Origin: Seminavis robusta
Taxonomy: Eukaryota; Bacillariophyta; Bacillariophyceae; Naviculales; Naviculaceae
Length of the DNA stretch: 64,000 bases
Assembly: GCA_903772945.1 (NCBI GenBank)
Contig: CAICTM010000022.1
Location: 1-64,000, forward strand
Direction: 5' to 3'
Shown: one piece after another, positions 52,953 through 62,849 of the stretch
How positions within the stretch are numbered: the stretch's first letter is position 1
Layout of the letters: every line of letters begins with the position of its first letter
Made by a program: the position numbers and the translations under genes
The notes under the pieces: model-generated
The model's input: the letters and a program-made list of their open reading frames with translations, nothing else
Databases searched by the model: none
Told to the model about the DNA's origin: nothing

Positions 52953-55900
52953 TTTGTCGATTGTTAATGCTTGAGTTGAGTAGCTGCTGTTGTTGTGTTG
53001 TTGCGGCTTTTGTTGATGGCCAAGATCGAAATTGTGAGAAGATGAGATGAGGAAGTGATTGTCACGGTGGTGGTCGATCGAATGAGAAGTGCTTCCAAGA
53101 CGCCAAAAAAAGGCGCCTACGTTCAAATTACGAAGGATCGCCTGGCTTTACTGAAAGGGGACAGTGAGCAAGGGGAGTACTGAAATCTTTACAGTGGACC
53201 CGGTGTGATTCACTCTTCGAGTGCCGGCTTTCCTTCTTCCGACCTTGCCGCGGGTTACAAAGACTTAACAATCAACTTGTCATTGATTTCACCGTCCCTC
53301 CTTCGCAACCTGTTTTTTGGTTGGCCTGGCTTAGTGTTACTTAGCAACGGATTCCAGCGGGCTCGGAAGGACGGACGTTCGGTACAATGCTTTGCGTCGG
53401 CTTCAGAGGCGCCAGTTTTGAAATGAAGCCGATGCAATGCCATGCGTGCACATTTTGAAGGCTTCATCAGTCGGTGAAAAGGCAGTCGTTCGAAATAGGA
53501 CGGAGGTGTCTTTGCGTGGTTAGCCTGCTCCCCGAGATGAGGGCTACCGGTACCGGTATGCTCTGAGTACCGTCGAGTACCACTACTTGATACTTGATAC
53601 CGTTTACTACACCCCTGATGAAGGAGGCAAATGAGCGGCTGAAGAATTTAGTATTAGACGGTAGTAGATGTAGACTACGAGTGCGGGTGTGCGGGTACAT
53701 GGAAGCAGAGGCACCCAGTAGTCACCTTGAGGAGAGGCGATGAGGTGCATAATGAAGGGTATAGATTGTGAGGCCAATCAAACTGGATAGACCGGTACAG
53801 ATAGATCTCTAGAGGGAAATGATACGAAGAAATTTTGAATATCTTGCTACCTTTTTTATTTAAAAAGATTAGTGGGAAGCTATGTTGCGGTACCAAGAAT
53901 GCCATTTTCGGTGTCTCAGAAGAGCTAACGCATTCCAGCAACGCTAACTATGGAGTTAGGTTTGTGCCGTACCGGTATGTGACGATCCACGTGTGTTGTA
54001 TACATGCATCAAAGGCGGCATGTGCCAATCTGATTGCATCATTGATTGAATAATTCGATTCTTCCTTCATCTGCCTGTGCACATGCTAAACAATTCCTGG
54101 TTGGTTGATCACAATCCGACCGGTCAAATCTGTGGGTAGTACAGCAACGAATGTAATACAGAGCCCCAAGGCATAGTCATTCCATCCCCAAGCCAGCTAT
54201 AGCCAGCTAGAAAGGCTGCATTCCGTACCTATCCTCGGCACTCGGCACTTCTGAGGATAGGTTTTAGGCAGGCAAAGCAGAGCCTGCATGTACCTTCCAA
54301 CCTGCAACAGGTTGCTTCGCGCAGAGCACCTTCCACAGCTCGACCTCTCATGATTCTGGATTCGATTCTGCTTACTAATTGCTGCATTGCTTCATCCGAG
54401 AAACAACTATCCACACAATCCTTTCCTGCCTCTCGGGGGACCTTGGACCTACCGAATGGCTCTCTATGGCTTGGCTCACCCATGTACATCGATACCTGAA
54501 CCTCTGACTCGGCTCTACCTGGTACCAAGTACCGTACGGTACATACATGTAGTACGTGTACAGCCGTAGCTATAACATCATCCCCGCAAAAGGCGTGACC
54601 GAACAGCCCTGGTTCATTTCCACGAATGAAAAAGTTTCGACGTGCGTTTCGTTGACACCGCTCCAAAGTGGCTTCATCATTTAGACCAGCCGAGGTACGC
54701 AGACGCGCTGGTTTATGCATGGGCGATGTGGCTGCATTCAACGCCGATGTTTCAGAACGCTGGATGCATTGAAAGGGGGGACCTGGGACCGTATCGACCG
54801 TATCTTCAATGATTGGACTGTGCACCAGTGCAGTGTTGACGAGAACAATACCTGGTACCTATCCACCATCCACTTCCGAATATCTGTAGCTTTGGAAGTC
54901 TCATAGTTTAGTTTGCAGACAACAACGAAGATTCTTCCGTATATCTCTTATCTATCTCTGATTGTGCAAACGACCATGACACTTGCATCTTTCGTTCTCG
55001 ATCAATTGCGAAGCAGTCAACTCTTGAAGACTCCACCTTCGCCTCAAGTGGCCGCCTCCACGAAGAAGAAGATGGATTGGTTGAAGCAAGAACAAGAGCA
55101 AGAGCAGCGACGTTCAAGCTTCTGTCTTCATTCCATGGAATACTTCTAGCTACATGTAGAAGAAAGATACTGAACGAACCGATTCTCGTTTTGCGGGGTG
55201 GTGGAAAAGCAGTCGCCGTTGTTGCTGGAGGGGTGCCAACTGTGATTGGCTCCTATGACAAAAAGGTTTCGAAATCGAATCGAGGAATGCCTTTGTTGGG
55301 AAAGATTCGATTCTGTGCAGCGTCAACTGAGTATCAGGTACCGATTCTGTGCAACCTCATCCGAGACCGCACCATTGTGCTAATAATACATATCTAAAAT
55401 CTTGTATAAGGATCCTACATTCACTACATTATCACAATCAATGATAATAGAGATTGCTCGGCTCTTGTGGTGTTCCTTCAACATTGGCTTCTTAAACATC
55501 GTTTACAAGAAAGCTTGGGAATCGAATCCAAGTTCCGGCCCAAACTGCAATCTCACTGAAAGCTTGTAATTATTTGTAGGGTACGATGTTGCTCCCGGAC
55601 TGCTAGCACCTCGTCCCCAAATAGTATGTACCGGTATGGATGAAGCATCAGTCGAAGAACGTTTGCGGCAACCATCGATCCAAGAAAACTTTTCCGGCTG
55701 CCGGTATGCATCCGCTTGGAATAGATTTGATTTGAATGAGGATTTGATTCAACATAAAAAGCAACCAATCCGCATGTCGCTCTCTCGTTACATCCACACA
55801 GAACTGCTGCGAATTATTGGCTCCGAACAGAATACCGTTTGTATCCTTTAGTATACATGTAGAACTTCTGTTCTTCATTGGAGCCAATATCGCGCCACGG

Positions 55901-55998
55901 CGAAACAGGACTGTATCTGGTTGGGTTGGAGGAAACATCCTCAGTGCCCACTCATGCTTGGCCTTGGTAAGAAGAGTGTGCCCGCAATAAATGTCACG
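52953..55998. other. Long intergenic region
   Basis: No gene is firmly supported over about 3 kb. A 198-codon minus-strand frame (54229-54825) and plus-strand frames at 54913-55397 (with LRGGGKAVAVVAGG) have no recognisable domain or splice partner. GGTACCGGTACC-type palindromes occur at about 53548, 54520-54545 and 55630. It is the largest gene-free stretch outside the mobile elements. Confidence 0.4.
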
Positions 55999-56730
55999 CT
56001 AAGCATCCCTGGCTGCAACCTCAAATTTCATTGACAAAACTTCATTGTTGGCATTTTCGTTGGCATTCTGTAGATTGCCAAGTACCAATCCTCCTTCAAT
56101 GACATCACCCGGTACAATAGGGCCAACTCCTTGTGGCGTTCCCGTGAGAATGACATCGTTTTCTTGCAATGTCATGCAATCACTGATGTAAGAGATGAGC
56201 TTAGGTATCGAAAAGATCATGTCACCGATCGGTCCGTTTTGTCGTGTCTGTCCATTGACCTTGCACCAGAGACTGGTGGAGGGATCCAAAGCAGTAGCAG
56301 TAGCAGTCGCCTCAATCATTTGGTCCGAAATGGGACAAAACGTATCGAATCCCTTGCTCATACTCCATGGTTTGCCAGCATTTTTCGCCTGTCCTTGCAA
56401 TGTCCGTTCGGTCAGATCCAGAGCCAGCAGGTATCCCTTGATATGGCTCATGGCTTGTTCTTCCGAGACACCTTGACAAGCTTGCTCGTTGTTACCAATC
56501 ACCACTCCCAGTTCTATTTCATGATGAACATTGGCCGTGGCGTTGGGTAAAATAATGATGGATCCAGACCGAATGTAGCTGGTGGTGGGTTTCAGAAAAA
56601 AGAAGGGCTCTTTCGGAACTGGGTTCCCCAATTCCTTGGCGTGTTCGACGTAGTTACGGCCAATGCACACAATCTTGCGACCATGTTTCAAGATATGCTC
56701 TGTGCTGGTGAGGACAGTGTTGCTCTTCAT
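55999..56730 (-). CDS. Fumarylacetoacetate hydrolase-family protein (FAHD1-like)
   Basis: The 243-residue protein starts at the ATG at 56730 (MKSNTVLTSTEHILKHGRKI). VCIGRNYVEHAKELGNPVP is the FAHD1 start block. HHEIELGVVIG and LALDLTERTLQGQAKNAGKPW carry the acidic metal ligands (Glu-x-Glu and a later Asp), and DVILTGTPQGVGPI is the conserved C-terminal strand-turn. Length and pattern match FAHD1, an acylpyruvase that can also decarboxylate oxaloacetate, usually mitochondrial. No presequence is visible from this ATG. The C-terminus has a short Asn-rich insert (NANENANNE). Confidence 0.9.
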   Translation of the reverse strand: MKSNTVLTSTEHILKHGRKIVCIGRNYVEHAKELGNPVPKEPFFFLKPTTSYIRSGSIIILPNATANVHHEIELGVVIGNNEQACQGVSEEQAMSHIKGYLLALDLTERTLQGQAKNAGKPWSMSKGFDTFCPISDQMIEATATATALDPSTSLWCKVNGQTRQNGPIGDMIFSIPKLISYISDCMTLQENDVILTGTPQGVGPIVPGDVIEGGLVLGNLQNANENANNEVLSMKFEVAARDA

Positions 56731-57024
56731 TGTTTTAGGTAGCGATGAATGATGATAGATGGCTATAATAATGAAAGATCGGTTCAATGCTGCATGCTGT
56801 GGGTGGACACATGCATTTGTCTCGATCGGTGGCTCTCGGTCTCACAGCGCTGCTGGCTTCAACAAACAACGGTAGTTTTGCTAGAGCTAAAAGCAAGGCG
56901 CCCGTAGGTCTGTGTTCCCGTACCGGTACTTTTACGGTACCGTAACGTAAAACCAACAGGCAATTGACATACAGGGTGAATTCAATTCAATGGAGGAATT
57001 GAAGCGGAAATAATCATTAGTCTA

Positions 57025-57777
57025 TTAGTTTTCTTTAGCTGCCCGAAAGAAGGACGGTGTAAAGCTCTCTTGTAGGGCCTTTGTGGCAGATTTGCTCCAA
57101 GTCTGGGACTGTTCTTTCACCAGACCCAAATCATCAATTGAGTAAACAATGCTGGATTCGTAGGGAGATACAGAGGGCTTCCATGGCAACTGAAGGACGC
57201 CCTGAGAACGGATGGTAGCTATTAGAGTTCGCTCCTGTTCATTGATTTCGATCGGACCCAGCAGGTCCACGGTGGATTGGTTAGGATCAAAGAGTATTCG
57301 TAGCGCATTGCGATACTGTGAAAGACTGGCCACGCGGTTGGTGGGATCCACAAAGACACAGTCGTCTCGGAATATCGTCTCGTCAATGTCGGCACTAATA
57401 AAATATCCACCTTGACCAGTATGGCCTTGACTGAGATCTTCTTCCAGTCGTTTCGCGAGTTCCGTAAGAGACAGATTCAGTGTCTTTCCATCTCCGTCGA
57501 TTGTCTTTTCCTTTCCCAGGGGTGCCAATTTAGTGAAGTCGCGCAATGCCAATGGCAATTCGTTGGTAGTGGTAGACGGCTCATAATATGTGGCAACACA
57601 AGCCGATGGAGTCGCGACAGTTGCTCCTGCAATGAAGGATGCACAAGTTCGTGCGAGCAATTTTCTTCGACAAAGCTCGGAATGAGCAGACCATCCTTCA
57701 ACCTCTCCAAATGGCAGCAGAACCACCAGACATGTTAGCAGTAATAACATCTGCCTTATCTTGCTTGGAACGACCAT
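57025..57777 (-). CDS. Probable thylakoid-lumen protein, DUF2358/SnoaL-like
   Basis: The 250-residue protein has a hydrophobic signal at residues 10-24, then CRRKLLARTCASFIAGATVA with the Arg pair at residues 37-38, a hydrophobic stretch and a small-residue cleavage region (PSACVA). A twin-arginine motif after a first signal is the layout of lumen proteins in complex plastids. The mature part (IDETIFRDDCVFVDPTNRVA, SLSQYRNALRILFDP) resembles DUF2358/NTF2-like domains, with a C-terminal QTWSKSATKALQESFTPSFF. The function is not known. The gene is divergent from the one at 58089. Confidence 0.65.
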   Translation of the reverse strand: MVVPSKIRQMLLLLTCLVVLLPFGEVEGWSAHSELCRRKLLARTCASFIAGATVATPSACVATYYEPSTTTNELPLALRDFTKLAPLGKEKTIDGDGKTLNLSLTELAKRLEEDLSQGHTGQGGYFISADIDETIFRDDCVFVDPTNRVASLSQYRNALRILFDPNQSTVDLLGPIEINEQERTLIATIRSQGVLQLPWKPSVSPYESSIVYSIDDLGLVKEQSQTWSKSATKALQESFTPSFFRAAKEN

Positions 57778-58088
57778 CGTCGCGAAGGAGAAGGTTTGCT
57801 ACCGTAGGCTATTAGCTAGCAAGAGGGGTGGCATTGGGATCGGGGAAGGAATTTGGCATTCGATTGCTTTGCGAGTGGTCGAGGGACGGTGAGACAGCGC
57901 ACAGCGCACCCCAACGGTTCAACTCCCACGACAATAACTCCCGCGATGCAACACAGCAGCCAGCATGCCGACGTGAAATCGTCCATCCGGGGAAGACACC
58001 AAAGTCCAGGAACATAATGCTGCGCGTTTGTTCATGTACCTACCCAGAAGTAGCTCATTGCTAAAGGTCAGCGAAAGAAGAAAAAACA

Positions 58089-59114
58089 ATGCAATCAGAG
58101 TCTTCGGAGTCAGTGTCTGATTCGGTGGCGGCAGTGTCCGATTCGGTGGCGGCCTTGGCTCCCATGGTGTCAGCAGTCTTACGCGATTGCAAGGTGATGG
58201 AATTGATGGACGAGGTGAAACAAAAGGACATGGTGATCAATCAAATCATGCATGTTGAAATCACCGGACCCAATGGCACACCCGTATACGCGGAAGGTCA
58301 ATTCAATAGGGGGAAATATGGAGGTCGAGTTGATCAGTGGTTCCCTTCATTGCAGCACAAGAAGGACTGCCCATTATCACAAATCCGAGGGCTTGAGGTC
58401 CGGTTAGGTGGGATGGTGCAATTTTCACTGGACCCCTTTCGAGATCAAGAGGTGTTCATCAAGATAGACAACGAAACTGCACAGCACCAATATTATGGAG
58501 GAAAAGATATGCTGATTGAACCAGATGATGGAACGGAACTGTATTGTGTCTTATATGGCTGGCAGGAAGAACACTGGCGACCCTTGCTGCAACCAGGCGC
58601 CTGGGATGAAAGGGCCGAGGCTGCTTTGGAGAATATCGAAAGAATGCCCAAGAGCAAATGCTTTGCTCGCTTTGAATGTCTTTCATTCAATGTGGAAAAA
58701 TACAGGTCATTGATCCGGAATGTGAAATTGGCAAACAAGGATGTGCGCAACCGTGAACATCAGCTGCAGCGTCATGCATTTGCTGTGGTTGTTCACGAGC
58801 GACTGGCGGCCGCCGGTCTAGCAGATCAATATTCAGCCATTTCCTTCCTCATGTCCTTTCATTTGAACATCACGGCTGTCAATAAAGAATTTGAACAGGT
58901 CCTTACTCCAATAATCAGAATCTACCAAATACGACAGCAGAATCCTGCTGGTGATGACTTTGCAAGTGAGCTTCACCGCGAGCTAACCTCTTTCGTCGAG
59001 AATGGGCAGATCTCTGAAGCGAAAGATAGAAAGCAATCCATTGCCAAGTTTGTTGTTCACGTGAAGAGATTGATCGAGGCAGAAAGAAATGACCCAGATG
59101 CCAGCTATAGCTGA
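58089..59114 (+). CDS. Unrecognised cytosolic protein of 341 residues
   Basis: A single-exon gene with a good start (AAAACAATGC) and a full-length open frame. The N-terminus has a direct repeat (SVSDSVAAVSDSVAAL). Residues 50-150 look like a beta-rich domain (VEITGPNGTPVYAEGQFNRG, RGLEVRLGGMVQFSLDPF), and the C-terminal half is helical (LQRHAFAVVVHERLAAAGLA, SELHRELTSFVENGQISEAK). No signal, membrane segment or catalytic motif is recognised. Composition is balanced and codon use is like the neighbours, so it is probably a real, lineage-restricted gene. Confidence 0.65.
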   Translation: MQSESSESVSDSVAAVSDSVAALAPMVSAVLRDCKVMELMDEVKQKDMVINQIMHVEITGPNGTPVYAEGQFNRGKYGGRVDQWFPSLQHKKDCPLSQIRGLEVRLGGMVQFSLDPFRDQEVFIKIDNETAQHQYYGGKDMLIEPDDGTELYCVLYGWQEEHWRPLLQPGAWDERAEAALENIERMPKSKCFARFECLSFNVEKYRSLIRNVKLANKDVRNREHQLQRHAFAVVVHERLAAAGLADQYSAISFLMSFHLNITAVNKEFEQVLTPIIRIYQIRQQNPAGDDFASELHRELTSFVENGQISEAKDRKQSIAKFVVHVKRLIEAERNDPDASYS

Positions 59115-59405
59115 CGTTCCTCCATATCATCCATAGGCAACAGCTGCTTTTGGAAGGCACTGTGCCGAAGTACAGACAGATGGTGTCTATGATGTGGTCG
59201 CACTGTAGTGGCAGAATGTTCAGCAGCGTAGACTAGCTAGAGCTCCTAATTAGCACACGCTACAGATGTTTACCGGCTTCGTGTTCCTCGATGGAAGTGC
59301 TTGAGTTCTACTTTTGATTCCGGATTTAAAACCAAGCTTCGCTAAAGTTGCCATGTGTCTTACGACGATACTGGCTATCAGTAGCTAGTGCACATGAGCA
59401 AGACA

Positions 59406-60839
59406 TCACCGAATCATAGGTCCCCGACGCATCAGCTTTGAAAAGTCAACAACAACATCAAGGGCTTTGGGAACAACCTCTACCTGCACTTTTCTCTTGA
59501 AACCCAAGAGCTCCCCGTCCACTTGATACATGTGTTCTCTCATACTTTGTTGTTGCCCAGCCGATACTGTTCCAGCAGGCTCAACTGTGATAACAATGGA
59601 CTTGGCTCGGTAGGAATGATATGAATCAGCGTAGACATGGTCGCAACCCCCATGCTTTGCTTGATAAATAAATTTCAGCGCTTCAAACAACGTTGCGATC
59701 CCCTGCCAGTAAGAAACATCCAGCAGCCCATCATTCAGGAGAGAAGCTGGAGTGAATGCAATTTTACCACCAGCATACTTGCCATTTGATACAAATAAGA
59801 GGAGCATCTCCAAGTCTTTGACTACCACTTGAGAGCCATTGTGTTGTTCCATCAATAGAGTATAGCTGGGAGCGGAGCCCGTAAACAAGAGCTCAGTGAC
59901 ACCCATGATTGAGTATGCCACTTGTCCAATATATTCTTTCAAAGGTCCTGCCTTCTTGTTGACGTTGGCTACCCAACCTGCTGCTGAACTGGCAAGGCTG
60001 TATCTCATGCGGTCCCGAATTTGATCTTTAGGGATGTCAACATCGGTTTCCTTGTCAACAGACACCAGGTTGCAATCAATTTGAACAATGTCGCCGTGAA
60101 TGAGACAGTGTAGGGCTTGGTCCAAGTTAGAAACTCCAAGGTTCATTGCAAAGTCGTTGCCAGTGCCATTGGGGAGAATGGCAAAGGGTGGCGGTCGCAT
60201 CTTGTTGGCTTTACTGAAACTCATCAATCCATTGACAACTTGATGAAGTGTTCCGTCGCCCCCAGCTGCGGCAATGACACAATAGTTTCCTCCGGCAAGT
60301 TCCTCTGCAAGGTCCCAAGCATGCATAGGATGTTTGGTTTCGAAAATCGTGGCCTCAATGGAGTGTTTGGCCAAGGTGGAAACGATCTTGTCTCGTACAT
60401 TCACCTTTGCTCCACTGAATGCATTGTATATAATTGCCACAGTCTTTACTTTGGCCTTCTTAACTTCAACTGGTTTTCCATGCTTTTCTAGAAACTCTCG
60501 CATTGCAATCTTTGGCTGTGGGGTAGCGCCAACACTATCATTGGTCTCGTAATGCTGGGGTTCAATCGAAAATGGTAAGAAGGATCCACATTCCACAAAG
60601 GGTGCTCTCCCTTGTGGTTTTGGAAAGTTAAGTTTTCCCGATTGATAGCACAGCAACTGCTCGTGGTGTTCGACGTTGACCCGACTAGCTTGCAGATCGA
60701 TCGGTTCCTCTGACACGGGAGGATTGAAGCGGCCCTTCGGTCGCAGCAATCTCCAACCCAAGAAGAAGGTGCCCAATCCAACCACCACGACAGCAGAAAT
60801 GCTGTGGTTGGAATTATCAAAGACAATTGCGTCCCTCAT
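59406..60839 (-). CDS. Diacylglycerol kinase catalytic-domain protein (DAGK/sphingosine kinase class)
   Basis: The 477-residue product starts at the ATG at 60839 with a hydrophobic anchor (ISAVVVVGLGTFFLGW). The kinase begins VKTVAIIYNAFSGAKVN. The nucleotide-binding loop AAAGGDGTLHQVVNGL and the block LPNGTGNDFAMNLGV are the defining DAGK_cat motifs. NGKYAGGKIAFTPASLLNDG and LLDVSYW follow in the C-terminal domain, and VDGELLGF near the end matches the closing motif. The substrate could be diacylglycerol, a sphingoid base or ceramide; the sequence alone does not decide. The N-terminal anchor suggests a membrane location. Confidence 0.9.
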   Translation of the reverse strand: MRDAIVFDNSNHSISAVVVVGLGTFFLGWRLLRPKGRFNPPVSEEPIDLQASRVNVEHHEQLLCYQSGKLNFPKPQGRAPFVECGSFLPFSIEPQHYETNDSVGATPQPKIAMREFLEKHGKPVEVKKAKVKTVAIIYNAFSGAKVNVRDKIVSTLAKHSIEATIFETKHPMHAWDLAEELAGGNYCVIAAAGGDGTLHQVVNGLMSFSKANKMRPPPFAILPNGTGNDFAMNLGVSNLDQALHCLIHGDIVQIDCNLVSVDKETDVDIPKDQIRDRMRYSLASSAAGWVANVNKKAGPLKEYIGQVAYSIMGVTELLFTGSAPSYTLLMEQHNGSQVVVKDLEMLLLFVSNGKYAGGKIAFTPASLLNDGLLDVSYWQGIATLFEALKFIYQAKHGGCDHVYADSYHSYRAKSIVITVEPAGTVSAGQQQSMREHMYQVDGELLGFKRKVQVEVVPKALDVVVDFSKLMRRGPMIR

Positions 60840-61189
60840 TTTGCCGCAGTTGTGTCTACTACGTGCGGGATCCAATCGAAGCCATCAAAGAAAGACTTCA
60901 AGCTCAAGGGTTCGTGGTACCGGTATCTGCGACTCGTACTGCTGTATGCATGAAACGCTTGAAGCTTGAAGCGTACCAGGTGGTACTAGCTAGTACCGGT
61001 ATCAGCACATGTACTAGTACTGCACCTCGAGGGAAATAGCTCCAATTGGCTTGTTTATTTGAGCAAAATCAACATTTTGATGATTTCCATTTCCTGAACC
61101 TGCATGTCATTAAAAGTCATATCAGACAGCCATAAGACAGACACCACTTCAAAGACGTCATAAACCTCATGGACAACGACCAAAAATCG

Positions 61190-61620
61190 GACTCATCCGC
61201 AAGACACTTCGCCGACCAATTCAAAAGAATGAAACCGGTAAACAAAGAGCTCCTGCGGAACAGCGTCGAAGTGAGCGTTCTATGGCAACCCCATCAGCTG
61301 TGTCAAAACCTTCCGGACCCGACACTGCCAACTTTGCAATAAGGAAAGACTTGAAATACTTCGACGTTCTCGAGAATCACCAGAAACAATGATCAGCACA
61401 CGCAACGAAATCTACGGCGCCTGCCAACACAATCCAAAGTTTCACAAGTACATATAATTTAGCCCAGCACTGATGAGTCTCACAGAGGAGATGAAAGAGT
61501 CACGCCAAAACCGAAAAGTTACCACAGAGGCTGAAAGCCTGTGTTTTAGCGATTTGGCAGTTGGTGACCTGTTTCAGTAAAATTTACTTAATCCAGTCAC
61601 TCTTTGCTAAAATCGTATGA
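61190..61620 (+). mobile_element. LINE 3' end fragment, copy 2
   Basis: An open frame near 61280-61457 reads CVKTFRTRHCQLCNKERLEI and EIYGACQHNPKFHKYI before TAA. It is a homolog of the frame at 38880-39255, with about 160 bp of similar 3' UTR (CCGAAAAGTTACCACAGAG, then GCTAAAATCGTATGA). Both copies end at the same base pattern. The 5' part is missing. Confidence 0.65.
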
Positions 61621-61930
61621 CCATAATTGTCTGACAATTAACTTACGATCGTCTGACCACTGTCTTAAGACGATTTCGTCAGACAGTTTCTTCAGACGAT
61701 TATTGGCGAATGCCCTTTTCTGTCAGACGATTTTCAGCGATGACTCGGAACGGTGGTACTAGTACTGAATACAAGTACTAGCAAGTACTGGAGTACCCAT
61801 TACCGGATAATGTCTGATGACTGTAGCAATTGTCTGACAAGGATTTAGTGATCGTCTGACAAGGATTTAGCAATCGTCTGACAATCGTCTGAATATTAAT
61901 TGAAAATCGTCTGATGAATAGAAGGCTTCT
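61620..61930. repeat. TCGTCTGAC motif cluster
   Basis: ATCGTCTGACAA and close forms (TTGTCTGACAA, TCAGACGAT) recur about 15 times in both orientations at irregular spacing, starting at the LINE 3' end. It resembles the TCGTCTCCTA clusters in style and shares the TCGTCT core, but the second half differs. Confidence 0.75.
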
Positions 61931-62102
61931 CTTCAGACAATAATAAGACAGTTCTCCCACAGTGAGCAAGCATGTCTTACCTCTATCTGTCATTTTAACC
62001 ACCTTTTCACAAAATTACTCTTTTTCACCTGTTACCGCGAGGTGCTGGTACCAGTACATTGTACTGGTACCGGATCAGCAGCGTACCGGTAGCAGTGTTG
62101 TT

Positions 62103-62360
62103 GAAAGGGCCCGAAATCAGGATTTTAAGAATCCAATTAAATTGATCAATTCCAATCCAAAATATAAAATCGAAACCTAAATATAAAACCGAAACCTAAA
62201 TATAAAACCGAAACCAAATTACTATGGTAAATAACTAGTAAAATCAAACCAAAACCAAAATATCAAACCAAAACCAAAATGTAAAATCGAAACCTAATTA
62301 TAAAATCGAAACCCAAATATAAAGCAGAATTACATGTAAATCCTGATTTCGGGCCCTTTC
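62103..62360. mobile_element. 258-bp MITE with 6-bp target duplication
   Basis: The left end GAAAGGGCCCGAAATCAGGA is repeated in inverse at the right end. GTTGTT flanks both sides (62097-62102 and 62361-62366). The interior is a set of 15-20-bp units of the type AAATATAAAACCGAAACCT. There is no open frame. Confidence 0.85.
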
Positions 62361-62849
62361 GTTGTTAATGCGAGCAAAAGAGTAAAATAAATGACTGATT
62401 CTAAACTAAGAAATAAATTCCTACTGAATTGGAAGCATAAACTTAACAATCGCGTTTTTACTGAAATAAACCCACCAATTTGGAGCCATTTACCATTTAC
62501 CGCTGTTCCACGAAGCTTGAGATATAAACCCAGCAGAGCTGTTTGAATAGTGGGTAGTTGTTCGACTTGGTTCGATTGACTCGAATGTTCGATGGGGTTC
62601 TTTGAACGACGAGATCTAGCCACAGGACGAACATTGAAAGCCAAACAAGTTCGGACCGCATCGTCTTCCTTCGTGGAGCTTTCACAATGAATAAGGAAAC
62701 CGATACAAAAAGAAAAGCAAGCAAAGCAACTACTCCAGAGTAAGACTTGATGAAGTACTAGCTAGTAGCCATTAAAATCAGTTCCCAGCATTGCTAAACG
62801 AAATACGAAAAGATCCGTTGAATCGATCCATTGGATAATAGAAGGGATC

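Noticed and set aside
54229-54825. A 198-codon minus-strand open frame as a gene
   Set aside because: Composition and Cys/Arg scatter look random; no domain, no splice sites leading to a neighbour. It remains possible but unsupported.
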